Shown here: positions 34,242 through 42,553 of the stretch, one piece after another
How positions within the stretch are numbered: the stretch's first letter is position 1
How the letters are laid out: each line of letters opens with the position of its first letter
From: Pedobacter sp. L105
GTDB taxonomy: Bacteria; Bacteroidota; Bacteroidia; Sphingobacteriales; Sphingobacteriaceae
Direction: 5' to 3'
NCBI RefSeq assembly: GCF_009765875.1
Contig: NZ_LMUP01000008.1
Coordinates: 301,776 to 365,775 of the forward strand
Length of the DNA stretch: 64,000 nt
The notes under the pieces: generated by a model
Told to the model about the DNA's origin: nothing
Seen by the model: the letters and a program-made list of their open reading frames with translations, nothing else
The model's database searches: none
Program-made: the position numbers and the translations under genes

Positions 34242-35321
34242 ATGAGCCATAAAATTAAAATAGGTATCAGTATAGGTGATGTAAATGGGATTGGTTTAGA
34301 AGTCATTCTAAAATCATTAGCTCATGTCAGTATACTTGATTATTGTACACTTATCGTTTACGGACATACCAAAGTTGCATCTTACCATAGAAAAGCACTG
34401 GGTTTGGGAGATTTTAGTTTCAACGTGATCAACGGAGCTGCGGATGCAAATCCTAAAAAAGCTAACATGATCAATTGCTGGGAAGAGGATGTAAAAATTG
34501 AACTGGGTTTATCCACAGAAATTGGTGGAAAATATGCCCTGCTTTCTTTAGAAAAAGCAACGGACGACCTGATCAAAGGAAATATCGACGCTTTGGTTAC
34601 AGCACCGATCAACAAACACAACATACAATCCGAAACTTTTAAATTTCCTGGTCATACAGAATATCTTCAGGAACGCAGCGGCAGTTCAGATGTGCTGATG
34701 TTCCTGGTAAGTGAGGATCTGCGCGTAGGCGTAGTAACCGGACATATTCCTGTATCACAGATCGCACAGAGCATCACCAAAGAGAAGATCGCTAAAAAGC
34801 TGGTCATGATCAATGAAAGTCTTAAAAAAGATTTCTGGATCGAAAAACCAAAAATTGCCGTATTGGGCTTAAATCCCCACGCTGGTGATAACGGACTATT
34901 GGGTACAGAAGAACTGGATATCATTATGCCAGCCATACAGGAAGCCTTTGATAAAGGGGTGATCTGCTTTGGCCCATATCCGGCTGATGGATTTTTTGGC
35001 AACGGCAGTTACAAACAATTTGATGCTGTACTGGCCATGTACCACGATCAGGGACTAATCCCTTTTAAAACCATTGCCTTTGGCAGCGGCGTGAATTATA
35101 CAGCCGGAATGAAATATATCCGTACCTCTCCGGATCACGGAACAGGATACGATATTGCAGGCAAAAATGTGGCAGATCCATCCTCATTTATTGAGGCTAT
35201 TTTTACCGCTACACACATCGTTAACCACAGGCGCGAACAGGAATCTCTGTTAAGCAACCAGTTAAGAACGGGTGGAAAAATCATTGAAACTGCTTCGGAT
35301 GTAAAGGATGATGCAAATTAA
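34242..35321 (+). CDS. pdxA: 4-hydroxythreonine-4-phosphate dehydrogenase PdxA
   Basis: PdxA oxidises 4-phosphohydroxy-L-threonine in the pathway of pyridoxal phosphate synthesis (DXP-dependent route). Family motifs: ISIGDVNGIGLEVILKSL at the N-terminus, TAPINKH and FPGHTEYLQ with a metal-binding His, NPHAGDNGLLG and AMYHDQGLIPFKTIAFG with the further metal ligands, and TSPDHGTGYDIAG at the C-terminus. Length 359 residues is slightly longer than E. coli PdxA (329). The DUF177 gene follows after 75 bases with its own promoter-like element. Confidence 0.96.
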   Translation: MSHKIKIGISIGDVNGIGLEVILKSLAHVSILDYCTLIVYGHTKVASYHRKALGLGDFSFNVINGAADANPKKANMINCWEEDVKIELGLSTEIGGKYALLSLEKATDDLIKGNIDALVTAPINKHNIQSETFKFPGHTEYLQERSGSSDVLMFLVSEDLRVGVVTGHIPVSQIAQSITKEKIAKKLVMINESLKKDFWIEKPKIAVLGLNPHAGDNGLLGTEELDIIMPAIQEAFDKGVICFGPYPADGFFGNGSYKQFDAVLAMYHDQGLIPFKTIAFGSGVNYTAGMKYIRTSPDHGTGYDIAGKNVADPSSFIEAIFTATHIVNHRREQESLLSNQLRTGGKIIETASDVKDDAN

Positions 35322-35343
35322 CCTTAATAATATTTCTAAAACA

Positions 35344-35375
35344 TTTCAGATCTATCAAATTAATTCATACATTTG
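35344..35375 (+). promoter_or_regulatory. promoter of the DUF177-rpmF-plsX-fabH unit
   Basis: TACATTTG at 35368-35375 matches the -7 consensus TAnnTTTG exactly, and TTTC at 35344-35347 lies 20 bases upstream as a near-match for the -33 element. This position argues that the DUF177 protein begins at the TTG at 35397, not at the TTG at 35373 inside the -7 element. Confidence 0.5.
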
Positions 35376-35396
35376 CGGGCTAAAATTTTGTTACAA

Positions 35397-35933
35397 TTGA
35401 AACCTTTAAAACAATTTTCAATCCCGTTTACAGGCTTAAAAATTGGCAAGCATCAATTTGATTTTGAGATTGATAACAGCTTTTTTGACGCATTTGAGTA
35501 CTCCCTTGTAAAAAAAGGAGACCTTAAAGTAGATGTAGAGCTGGACAAGCAGGAGACAATGCTGATCTTACAGATCCACATTGAGGGGACAATCAAATTG
35601 GATTGCGACAAATGTTTGGCTGAATTTGATGCACCACTTGACATTGCGGAAAGGCAGATCGTTAAGTTTGCTGAAGATGAGCTGGAAAGTGATGATCTGG
35701 AGATCATCGTATTGAGTAAAAAAGAGAATAGCATTGATATCGCAGAAATTCTTTATGAATTTATTACCGTATCAGTACCCTATATAAAAATCTGTGAGCA
35801 GAACGGCAATGGCGTTCAGTGCGACAGGGAAATGATTGAAAGACTGGAGAATTTATCCAATCCGGACCATCAGGAAGAAGAAAATACAACAGGTGACGAC
35901 CCACGATGGGAAGCACTAAAAAAATTAAAATAA
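35397..35933 (+). CDS. DUF177 (YceD-like) protein
   Basis: DUF177/YceD proteins are encoded beside rpmF almost everywhere and are needed for 23S rRNA stability or ribosome assembly in some bacteria and plants. The sequence shows the family core IEGTIKLDCDKCLAEFDAPL (CxxC near residue 64) and later YIKICEQNGNGVQCD with a second Cys pair, suggesting a zinc site. It ends with DPRWEALKKLK, typical for the family. Length 178 residues. The start is a TTG codon at 35397 (reading MKPLKQFSIPFTGLK); TTG at 35373 would lie within the promoter. rpmF follows after 19 bases. Confidence 0.88.
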   Translation: MKPLKQFSIPFTGLKIGKHQFDFEIDNSFFDAFEYSLVKKGDLKVDVELDKQETMLILQIHIEGTIKLDCDKCLAEFDAPLDIAERQIVKFAEDELESDDLEIIVLSKKENSIDIAEILYEFITVSVPYIKICEQNGNGVQCDREMIERLENLSNPDHQEEENTTGDDPRWEALKKLK

Positions 35934-35952
35934 TAATTAAAATAAATCAGCA

Positions 35953-36144
35953 ATGGCACATCCTAAACGCAAGATCTCTAAAAGTAGAAGAGATAAAAGA
36001 AGAACACACTATAAAGCGGTAGCTCCTTCTTTAGCTACTTGTCAAACTACTGGTGCAATCCACATCCCACACCATGCATACAACGTTGACGGTAACTTGT
36101 ACTACAACGGTAAATTGGTTATTGAAAACACATCAATAGGTTAA
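35953..36144 (+). CDS. rpmF: 50S ribosomal protein L32
   Basis: L32 (bL32) is a small basic protein of the large ribosomal subunit. The start MAHPKRKISKSRRDKRRTHYKA is the family N-terminus, and ATCQTTGAIHIPHHAY follows. Only one Cys is present, so this is not the four-Cys zinc-ribbon form. Length is 63 residues. The order DUF177-rpmF-plsX-fabH is strongly conserved in bacteria. Confidence 0.97.
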   Translation: MAHPKRKISKSRRDKRRTHYKAVAPSLATCQTTGAIHIPHHAYNVDGNLYYNGKLVIENTSIG

Positions 36145-36244
36145 TTTTACTGAGAAATTGTTTGTGTTTTCAACCTCTTTAAGTTTATCTTAGGCGCTTG
36201 GAAAAAAAGGCAATAACGCTTTACTCACAAACTGATTTTTTACT

Positions 36245-37183
36245 ATGAAAATAGGTCTCGATATAATGGGCGGAGACTATGCTCCCAAATCAAATGTTTT
36301 GGGAGCAATAGCAGCTCATGAACTATTATCGCCCAATGAGCACTTAGTCCTTATTGGCGATACTCAGCAGATTAAGCCTTTACTTGCTGAACAGGGGTTC
36401 AATCCCGATCACTTTGAATTTGTTCATACCGACGAAGTAATTGGTATGGGCGAACATCCAACCCGGGCTATCACCCAAAAACCAAATTCAAGTATTTCTG
36501 TAGGTTTCTCCATGTTGAAAAAAGGAGAAATTGACGCCTTTGTTGGTGCCGGCAATTCGGGTGCCATGATGGTAGGTGCCGTTTTCAGTGTAAAATCTGT
36601 TCCGGGTATCATCAGGCCATCTTTGTGTACCTTTGTACCCAAACTGGATGGAGGAATAGGTTTGATGCTTGATGTTGGCGCTAATGCCGACTGCAAGCCG
36701 GATGTTTTGGTTCAATTTGGTATTGTAGGCAGTTTATATGCCGAAAATGTAATGCAAATCAGGAATCCAAAAGTTGGACTGATTAATATTGGCGAAGAAG
36801 ATGAAAAAGGGAATATGCTTAGTCTGGCTACTTTCCCTTTAATGAAAGAATGTGAACAATTCAATTTTATTGGAAACATTGAAGGACGTGATTTGTTCAA
36901 CGACAAAGCGGATGTGATTGTATGTGACGGCTTTACGGGCAATATCATGCTGAAACTCTCTGAATCGTTTTACATTATGACCATGAAAAGAGGTCTGAAA
37001 GATGAATTCTTTGACAGGTTCAATTATGAAAACTATGGCGGAAGCCCGGTACTTGGCGTAAATGCACCTGTAATTATAGGTCATGGTATATCAAGTCCTA
37101 AAGCCGTTAAAAATATGATATTCCAGGCGAGAGATATGATCACTACAGGCCTGGTAGAGAAGATACAGATTGCATTTAAATAA
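36245..37183 (+). CDS. plsX: phosphate acyltransferase PlsX
   Basis: PlsX makes acyl-phosphate from acyl-ACP, feeding PlsY in phospholipid synthesis. Family motifs: the N-terminal IGLDIMGGDYAPKSNVLGA, VGAGNSGAMMVGAVF, and MLDVGANADCKPDVLVQF. Also visible are INIGEEDEKGN and VCDGFTGNIMLKL near the C-terminus. Length is 312 residues. It is followed by fabH after 12 bases, so acyl-phosphate and acyl-ACP elongation genes are co-expressed. It is a peripheral membrane enzyme. Confidence 0.97.
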   Translation: MKIGLDIMGGDYAPKSNVLGAIAAHELLSPNEHLVLIGDTQQIKPLLAEQGFNPDHFEFVHTDEVIGMGEHPTRAITQKPNSSISVGFSMLKKGEIDAFVGAGNSGAMMVGAVFSVKSVPGIIRPSLCTFVPKLDGGIGLMLDVGANADCKPDVLVQFGIVGSLYAENVMQIRNPKVGLINIGEEDEKGNMLSLATFPLMKECEQFNFIGNIEGRDLFNDKADVIVCDGFTGNIMLKLSESFYIMTMKRGLKDEFFDRFNYENYGGSPVLGVNAPVIIGHGISSPKAVKNMIFQARDMITTGLVEKIQIAFK

Positions 37184-37195
37184 ATATTATAAAAA

Positions 37196-38185
37196 ATGAA
37201 TAAAATTCACGCTGCTATTACTGCGGTTCAAGGTTATGTTCCAGATTACGTGCTCTCCAATAAGGAATTAGAAACAATTGTAGACACAACGGATGAATGG
37301 ATCACCTCCCGAACGGGTATTAAAGAGCGAAGAATCTTAAAAGGTGAAGGTTTAGGAACATCTGATATGGCTGTGCATGCCGTTAATGGCTTATTGCAAA
37401 AGCGTGGTATCAGTGCCGATGAAATCGAGCTGATCATTTTCTGTACCACTACGCCCGACATGCCTTTTCCGGCCACGGCAAATATCCTTGCGGATAAGAT
37501 CGGCGCCAAAAATGCATGGGGCTTTGACCTGCAGGCTGCCTGCTCGGGATTTATCTATGGCTTATCTACCGGCGCACAATTCATCGAATCAGGAAAACAT
37601 AAAAAGGTACTGGTAGTTGGCGGCGATAAAATGTCTTCTATTATTGATTATACAGACAGAACTACCTGCATCATTTTTGGTGATGGCTGTGGTGCTGTAT
37701 TATTAGAGCCTAATGAGGAAGGTTTTGGAATTATCGATTCTATCCTGAAATCTGACGGTCATGGAAGACAGTTCCTGCACCAGAAAGCCGGCGGATCGGC
37801 AAGGCCAGCATCTCATGAAACGATAGACAACAGGGAACATTATGTTTACCAGGAAGGTAAAGCTGTATTTAAATTTGCTGTAACCAACATGGCGGATGTT
37901 GCAGCCGAGATCATGGAAAGAAATGAACTCAGCTCTGAAGACGTTACCTGGTTAGTGCCGCATCAGGCAAATAAAAGAATTATTGATGCTACTGCCGCAA
38001 GAATGGGCGTAGGATCAGAAAAGGTAATGATCAATATTGAACGTTACGGTAATACCACCAACGGAACTATACCGCTTTGTTTGTGGGAATGGGAGAGTAA
38101 ACTCAAAAAAGGCGACAATATTATTCTTGCTGCTTTTGGCGGAGGCTTTACCTGGGGCTCTGTTTTCTTAAAATGGGCTTACTGA
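37196..38185 (+). CDS. fabH: beta-ketoacyl-ACP synthase III FabH
   Basis: FabH starts fatty acid synthesis by condensing acetyl-CoA (or a branched acyl-CoA) with malonyl-ACP. The catalytic Cys is in DLQAACSGFIYG near residue 113, the His in VPHQANKRIID near residue 255, and the Asn in RYGNTTNGTIP near residue 285, where NGT replaces the usual SAA. Length is 329 residues. Branched primers would fit a Bacteroidota and the fused 2-oxoacid dehydrogenase E1 encoded at 42554, but this is inference. Confidence 0.96.
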   Translation: MNKIHAAITAVQGYVPDYVLSNKELETIVDTTDEWITSRTGIKERRILKGEGLGTSDMAVHAVNGLLQKRGISADEIELIIFCTTTPDMPFPATANILADKIGAKNAWGFDLQAACSGFIYGLSTGAQFIESGKHKKVLVVGGDKMSSIIDYTDRTTCIIFGDGCGAVLLEPNEEGFGIIDSILKSDGHGRQFLHQKAGGSARPASHETIDNREHYVYQEGKAVFKFAVTNMADVAAEIMERNELSSEDVTWLVPHQANKRIIDATAARMGVGSEKVMINIERYGNTTNGTIPLCLWEWESKLKKGDNIILAAFGGGFTWGSVFLKWAY

Positions 38186-38258
38186 TTTTAATATAATAAT
38201 AAATACTTAACTTAGAGTCTTTAAAAGACACACTATCTTTTCAACAAAACACCAAAAA

Positions 38259-38729
38259 ATGGATATAAAACAAATTCAGGAACTCATTAAATTTGTTTCT
38301 CGTTCGGGCGTCAATGAAGTTGCAATTGAACAAAAAGACTTCAAAATTACGATTAAAACCAACCAGGCCCCAACAGTGATTACCGCTACTGTACCTGCTC
38401 AGCCAGTTTCACAGGCACTTCCTGCTGCTCCGGCTGCACAACCTGCTGCTGTTACTGCAAGTGCTCCTGTAGCTGATGAAAGTTCTAAATATATCACCAT
38501 TAAATCTCCAATGATCGGTACTTTTTACCGTTCTTCAAGTCCTGATAAACCTTCTTTTGCTAATGTTGGTGACGAGATTGCTGAAGGTAAAATCATCTGT
38601 ATCATTGAGGCAATGAAGTTATTCAACGAAATTGAAAGTGAAGTTTCTGGAAGAATAGTTAAAGTACTGGTAGATAATGCATCTCCTGTAGAATACGACC
38701 AACCGTTATTTTTAGTAGAACCTATGTAA
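38259..38729 (+). CDS. accB: biotin carboxyl carrier protein of acetyl-CoA carboxylase
   Basis: AccB carries biotin between the carboxylase and transcarboxylase parts of acetyl-CoA carboxylase. The biotinylated Lys lies in CIIEAMKLFNEIESE near residue 121, in the C-terminal biotinyl domain. Residues 35-75 form an Ala/Pro-rich linker (PAAPAAQPAAVTA), and the N-terminal 30 residues form the AccC/AccD interaction region. Length 156 residues. accC starts 36 bases after its stop. Confidence 0.97.
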   Translation: MDIKQIQELIKFVSRSGVNEVAIEQKDFKITIKTNQAPTVITATVPAQPVSQALPAAPAAQPAAVTASAPVADESSKYITIKSPMIGTFYRSSSPDKPSFANVGDEIAEGKIICIIEAMKLFNEIESEVSGRIVKVLVDNASPVEYDQPLFLVEPM

Positions 38730-38765
38730 TATTTGCTTTTAGCAAATTATCATCTTATCAATTAT

Positions 38766-40106
38766 ATGTTTAAAAAAATATTAATTGCCAACAGGGGCGA
38801 GATTGCCTTGCGTATTATCCGCACCTGTAAAGAAATGGGCATAAAAACTGTTGCCGTATATTCTACAGCAGACAGAGAAAGTTTACATGTTCGTTTCGCG
38901 GATGAAGCTGTTTGTATAGGACCTCCTCCGAGTAAAGATTCTTATTTAAGTATTCCAAATATTATTTCTGCCGCAGAATTAACCAACGCAGATGCCATTC
39001 ACCCAGGTTACGGGTTTTTATCAGAGAATGCCAAGTTCTCTTCTGTTTGCCGCGATTACGGGATCAAGTTTATTGGTGCCACTCCAGAGCAGATCAATTC
39101 TATGGGTGATAAAGCATCAGCCAAAGAAACAATGAAAAAGGCTGGCGTTCCTACAATTCCGGGTTCAATAGGATTACTGGAGAGTATTACAGAAGGCATT
39201 GCACTGGCTAATGAAGTAGGTTATCCCGTTATTCTGAAAGCTACTGCCGGTGGTGGTGGCCGCGGAATGCGCGTGGTATGGAAAGACGAAGAGTTTGAAC
39301 ATGCCTGGGATAGTGCAAGACAGGAATCTGGTGCTGCATTTGGCAACGATGGATTATATCTGGAAAAATATATTGAAGATCCACGCCACATTGAGATCCA
39401 GATTATTGGTGATCAGTATGGCAAAGCATGTCACTTGTCTGAGCGCGACTGCTCTATTCAGCGTCGTCACCAGAAATTGGTAGAAGAGTCACCCTCTCCT
39501 TTCATGACTCCCGAGCTGAGAGACCGTATGGGTGAAGCTGCCATCAAAGGTGCTACCGCTGTACAGTACGAAGGTGCCGGAACGATTGAATTTCTGGTTG
39601 ACAAACACCGTAACTTTTATTTTATGGAGATGAATACCCGTATTCAGGTAGAACATCCCGTAACGGAAGAAGTTATCAATTACGACTTAATTAAAGAACA
39701 AATTAAAGTAGCCAGCGGTGTTCCCATCTCAGGAAAAAATTATCTGCCGGATATGCACGCAATTGAGTGCAGGATCAACGCTGAAGATCCTTTTAATAAC
39801 TTCCGGCCTTGTCCGGGAAAGATCACTAATTTCCACTCACCAGGTGGGCATGGTGTAAGGGTTGATACGCATGTGTATGCAGGTTATCAAATCCCTTCCA
39901 ACTACGACTCCATGATTGCAAAGCTGATCTGCGTGGCACAAACACGTGAAGAAGCCATCAGCACTATGGAAAGGGCACTGAGTGAATTTGTGATTGAGGG
40001 GATTAAAACTACTATACCTTTCCATTTAAAACTAATGAAAGATCCAAACTTCAGGGCAGGAAATTTCACCACCAAGTTTATGGAAACATTTGTTTTCTCA
40101 GAATAG
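38766..40106 (+). CDS. accC: acetyl-CoA carboxylase biotin carboxylase AccC
   Basis: AccC carboxylates biotin on AccB with ATP and bicarbonate. The start MFKKILIANRGEIALRIIRTC is the family N-terminus; the ATP-grasp domain carries the Gly-rich loop KATAGGGGRGMRVV. HLSERDCSIQRRHQKLVEESP and FYFMEMNTRIQVEHPVTE are further diagnostic blocks. Length 446 residues. I chose the ATG at 38766 over one 11 codons upstream because the latter adds residues outside the family. It is followed by a strong terminator, closing the fatty-acid unit. Confidence 0.97.
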   Translation: MFKKILIANRGEIALRIIRTCKEMGIKTVAVYSTADRESLHVRFADEAVCIGPPPSKDSYLSIPNIISAAELTNADAIHPGYGFLSENAKFSSVCRDYGIKFIGATPEQINSMGDKASAKETMKKAGVPTIPGSIGLLESITEGIALANEVGYPVILKATAGGGGRGMRVVWKDEEFEHAWDSARQESGAAFGNDGLYLEKYIEDPRHIEIQIIGDQYGKACHLSERDCSIQRRHQKLVEESPSPFMTPELRDRMGEAAIKGATAVQYEGAGTIEFLVDKHRNFYFMEMNTRIQVEHPVTEEVINYDLIKEQIKVASGVPISGKNYLPDMHAIECRINAEDPFNNFRPCPGKITNFHSPGGHGVRVDTHVYAGYQIPSNYDSMIAKLICVAQTREEAISTMERALSEFVIEGIKTTIPFHLKLMKDPNFRAGNFTTKFMETFVFSE

Positions 40107-40134
40107 AAATCTAATTCTTATATTTAAAACGTAG

Positions 40135-40167
40135 ATACCATTCTAATCAAATAGAATGGTATTTTTG
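40135..40167 (+). terminator. terminator after accC
   Basis: ATACCATTCTA (40135-40145) pairs with TAGAATGGTAT (40152-40162), 11 bp, with a 6-base loop and a TTTTT tail. It lies 29 bases past accC and just upstream of tatC. Confidence 0.8.
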
Positions 40168-40183
40168 GTTACAAATAAGCTAC

Positions 40184-41074
40184 ATGAGTGAGAATAGAAC
40201 AAGGGACCTAATCGGTGCTATTAAGAATAAAGGCAAGACCATGGAGGCAGAAATGTCTTTCTTTGACCATATTGACGTATTAAGGAAACACTTACTCAGA
40301 TCGTTACTAGCAGTAGTTATATTTACCGGGGCAGCCTTCTGGTGGTATGACATCTTATTCAATACGATTATCATGGGACCGGATAAGCCAGATTTCTGGA
40401 CTTATCGGATGATGTGTAAACTGGCTGCAAGGTTCCCTTCACTCGGGCCTGACTTCTGTATCACCCACATTAACGGTAAAATTATCAATACTGAAATGGC
40501 TGGTCAGTTTACTTTACAGATCAATTCCTGTATTATGACCGGAGTTGTTTTCGGTATACCTTACCTGCTTTTTGAATTATGGCTGTTTATCAAACCTGCA
40601 CTGCATGAAAAAGAGAGAAAATCTGCCAGAGGATTTGTATTCTTCGCCTCAGTATTATTTTTTATAGGTATCCTGTTCGGCTATTTTATTGTATGCGCCT
40701 TATCTGTAAATTTCCTGACTGGCTTTTCTGTCAGCCCAACTATTGAAAATACATTCACGATCGATTCCTATTTATCGTCTATATCCACTTTAACGATTGG
40801 AACAGGCATTATATTCGAATTACCGGTAGTGATCTACATCCTGTCGATATTTGGTATCATGACACCTAAATTCATGCGGGCCAGTCGCCGGTATGCGATT
40901 GTAATCATCCTGGTAATCGCAGCGATTATTACCCCTACACCTGACATGATCACCATGATGGTGGTTGCTTTCCCGCTTTATCTCCTATTTGAACTGAGCA
41001 TATTTATTTCGGCCTATATAGAACGTAAAAAGAATAAAGAACTGTACGGTACAAGCAAAGCACCTAAGATTTAA
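40184..41074 (+). CDS. tatC: Sec-independent protein translocase TatC
   Basis: TatC is the polytopic receptor subunit of the twin-arginine translocase in the inner membrane and binds the RR motif of substrates. Six hydrophobic segments are seen, after the family motif MSFFDHIDVLRKHLLRSL (near residue 24). The block FELWLFIKPALHEKERKSA near residue 127 and the end segment AAIITPTPDMITMMVVAFPLYL are diagnostic. An insertion between the first two segments (about residues 75-110) carries two Cys and is common in Bacteroidota. Length 296 residues. The tatA gene is not adjacent; it lies at 63585-63764 in this window. Confidence 0.95.
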   Translation: MSENRTRDLIGAIKNKGKTMEAEMSFFDHIDVLRKHLLRSLLAVVIFTGAAFWWYDILFNTIIMGPDKPDFWTYRMMCKLAARFPSLGPDFCITHINGKIINTEMAGQFTLQINSCIMTGVVFGIPYLLFELWLFIKPALHEKERKSARGFVFFASVLFFIGILFGYFIVCALSVNFLTGFSVSPTIENTFTIDSYLSSISTLTIGTGIIFELPVVIYILSIFGIMTPKFMRASRRYAIVIILVIAAIITPTPDMITMMVVAFPLYLLFELSIFISAYIERKKNKELYGTSKAPKI

Positions 41075-41099
41075 TTCCTCAATTAAAAAAATAAATTAG

Positions 41100-41128
41100 A
41101 AACCTGCCACAACTGGCAGGTTTTTTTG
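41100..41128 (+). terminator. terminator after tatC
   Basis: AAACCTGCCA (41100-41109) pairs with TGGCAGGTTT (41114-41123), 10 bp with a 4-base loop and a run of T. This is a canonical intrinsic terminator. Confidence 0.88.
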
Positions 41129-41158
41129 TTTACCTGTTAACGTATTTATTTATATTTG
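41125..41158 (+). promoter_or_regulatory. promoter at the LUD/4Fe-4S gene
   Basis: TATATTTG at 41151-41158 is an exact -7 match and TTTG at 41125-41128 lies 22 bases upstream, slightly more than the usual 19-21. The ATG at 41162 is only 3 bases after the -7 element, so the message would have almost no leader. Confidence 0.45.
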
Positions 41159-41161
41159 AAC

Positions 41162-42553
41162 ATGACGAAAATTGCTGAGGAGTTTTTGATAAAGGCGGAT
41201 GAGAAGGCATTTGATTTGGACCATCGTGACACGATTAACCATAACATTGGTAAGTACAACGAAGCGGTAGCCAGAGGATTAACAAAGTTTGAAAACCTGG
41301 AAAATTCTAAAAAGAAGGCCCATGTGATCAAATGGAGGGTGATGGAGAACCTGGACAAATACCTGCCCGAGTTTGAAGCCAATTTTCAGCGTCGCGGGGG
41401 AAAAGTGATCTGGGCAAATGATGCAGAAGAAGCCCAAAGGGAAATTCTGAACATCATTAACAAGAGTGGTGGCAAAACTGTGATCAAATCAAAGTCTATG
41501 ACCACTGAAGAGATTCATTTGAACCAGTTCCTGGAAGAGAATGAGATTACTTCCCTGGAAAGTGACCTCGGTGAGTTTATCGTTCAGCTACTGGGACAAG
41601 CTCCCTATCATATTGTTACCCCGGCAATGCACCTCACCAAAGAAGACATTGCCAAGTTATTCCATGAGAAATTCGGCACACCTTTAGATTTTACCCCGCA
41701 GCAATTAACCCAAAAGGCAAGGGAATTGTTAAGGGAAAAATACCTGACGGCTGATATTGGTATCACCGGAGGGAATTTCCTGATTGCCGATACAGGAAGT
41801 ATAGCGCTGACAGAAAATGAAGGAAATGCAAGGTTAAGCACTACCTTTCCTAAAATACATATTGCCATTGTTGGGATAGAAAAAATCATTCCTTCCATGG
41901 CAGACCTTGACTTGTTCTGGCCACTCCTGGCCAGTCACGGGACCGGCCAGAATTTAACCGTTTACAACACGATTTTAAGCGGCCCCAGACAAGCTAATGA
42001 AACAGATGGCCCGGAAGAAATGTACGTGATCCTGCTGGATAACGGACGTACCAATCTGCTGGCGCAGAAAGACCAGCGCCAGGGCTTATACTGTATCCGC
42101 TGTGGTGCCTGTTTAAATGCCTGTCCGGTTTACAAGAACATTGGTGGTCATACGTATAATACCACCTATAGCGGCCCTATAGGTTCTATCATTACCCCTC
42201 ATCTGCAGGGTATGAAAGAGTTTAAACATCTGAGTTATGCTTCCAGTCTTTGCGGCAAATGCTCTGAAGTTTGCCCGGTGAAGATTGATATTCATAAAAT
42301 GTTATTGCTGAACAGAAGGGATGCAGCAGAACAGCATGAGAATACAAAGGCTGAAGAAATAGGCTGGAAAGTATGGAATACCGGCATGTCTAAAAGATCA
42401 ATGATGGATATGTTTGGCGGTAAGGTCAAAAACTTCCTGCTAAAGTTCCTCTTCAAAAAAATGTGGGGTAAATACCGCGCCATGCCAGAAATAGCCTCTA
42501 AATCTTTTGCTAAACAATGGCAGGAAAAAAATAAAAACAAACCCCAGGTTTAA
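41162..42553 (+). CDS. LUD-domain 4Fe-4S protein (LutB/LldF-like)
   Basis: The 463-residue protein has an N-terminal LUD domain and two 4Fe-4S motifs, CIRCGACLNACPVY near residue 310 and CGKCSEVCPVKI near residue 364. This resembles LutB of the LutABC lactate-oxidation complex, which uses iron-sulfur centres to oxidise L-lactate. No lutA or lutC gene is next to it, so the acceptor complex may be elsewhere, or it may work with another dehydrogenase. Family conservation begins at MTKIAEEFLIKADEKAF, so I start at 41162 although a TTG codon 6 bases upstream is in frame. The E1 dehydrogenase gene starts immediately after its stop. Confidence 0.85.
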   Translation: MTKIAEEFLIKADEKAFDLDHRDTINHNIGKYNEAVARGLTKFENLENSKKKAHVIKWRVMENLDKYLPEFEANFQRRGGKVIWANDAEEAQREILNIINKSGGKTVIKSKSMTTEEIHLNQFLEENEITSLESDLGEFIVQLLGQAPYHIVTPAMHLTKEDIAKLFHEKFGTPLDFTPQQLTQKARELLREKYLTADIGITGGNFLIADTGSIALTENEGNARLSTTFPKIHIAIVGIEKIIPSMADLDLFWPLLASHGTGQNLTVYNTILSGPRQANETDGPEEMYVILLDNGRTNLLAQKDQRQGLYCIRCGACLNACPVYKNIGGHTYNTTYSGPIGSIITPHLQGMKEFKHLSYASSLCGKCSEVCPVKIDIHKMLLLNRRDAAEQHENTKAEEIGWKVWNTGMSKRSMMDMFGGKVKNFLLKFLFKKMWGKYRAMPEIASKSFAKQWQEKNKNKPQV

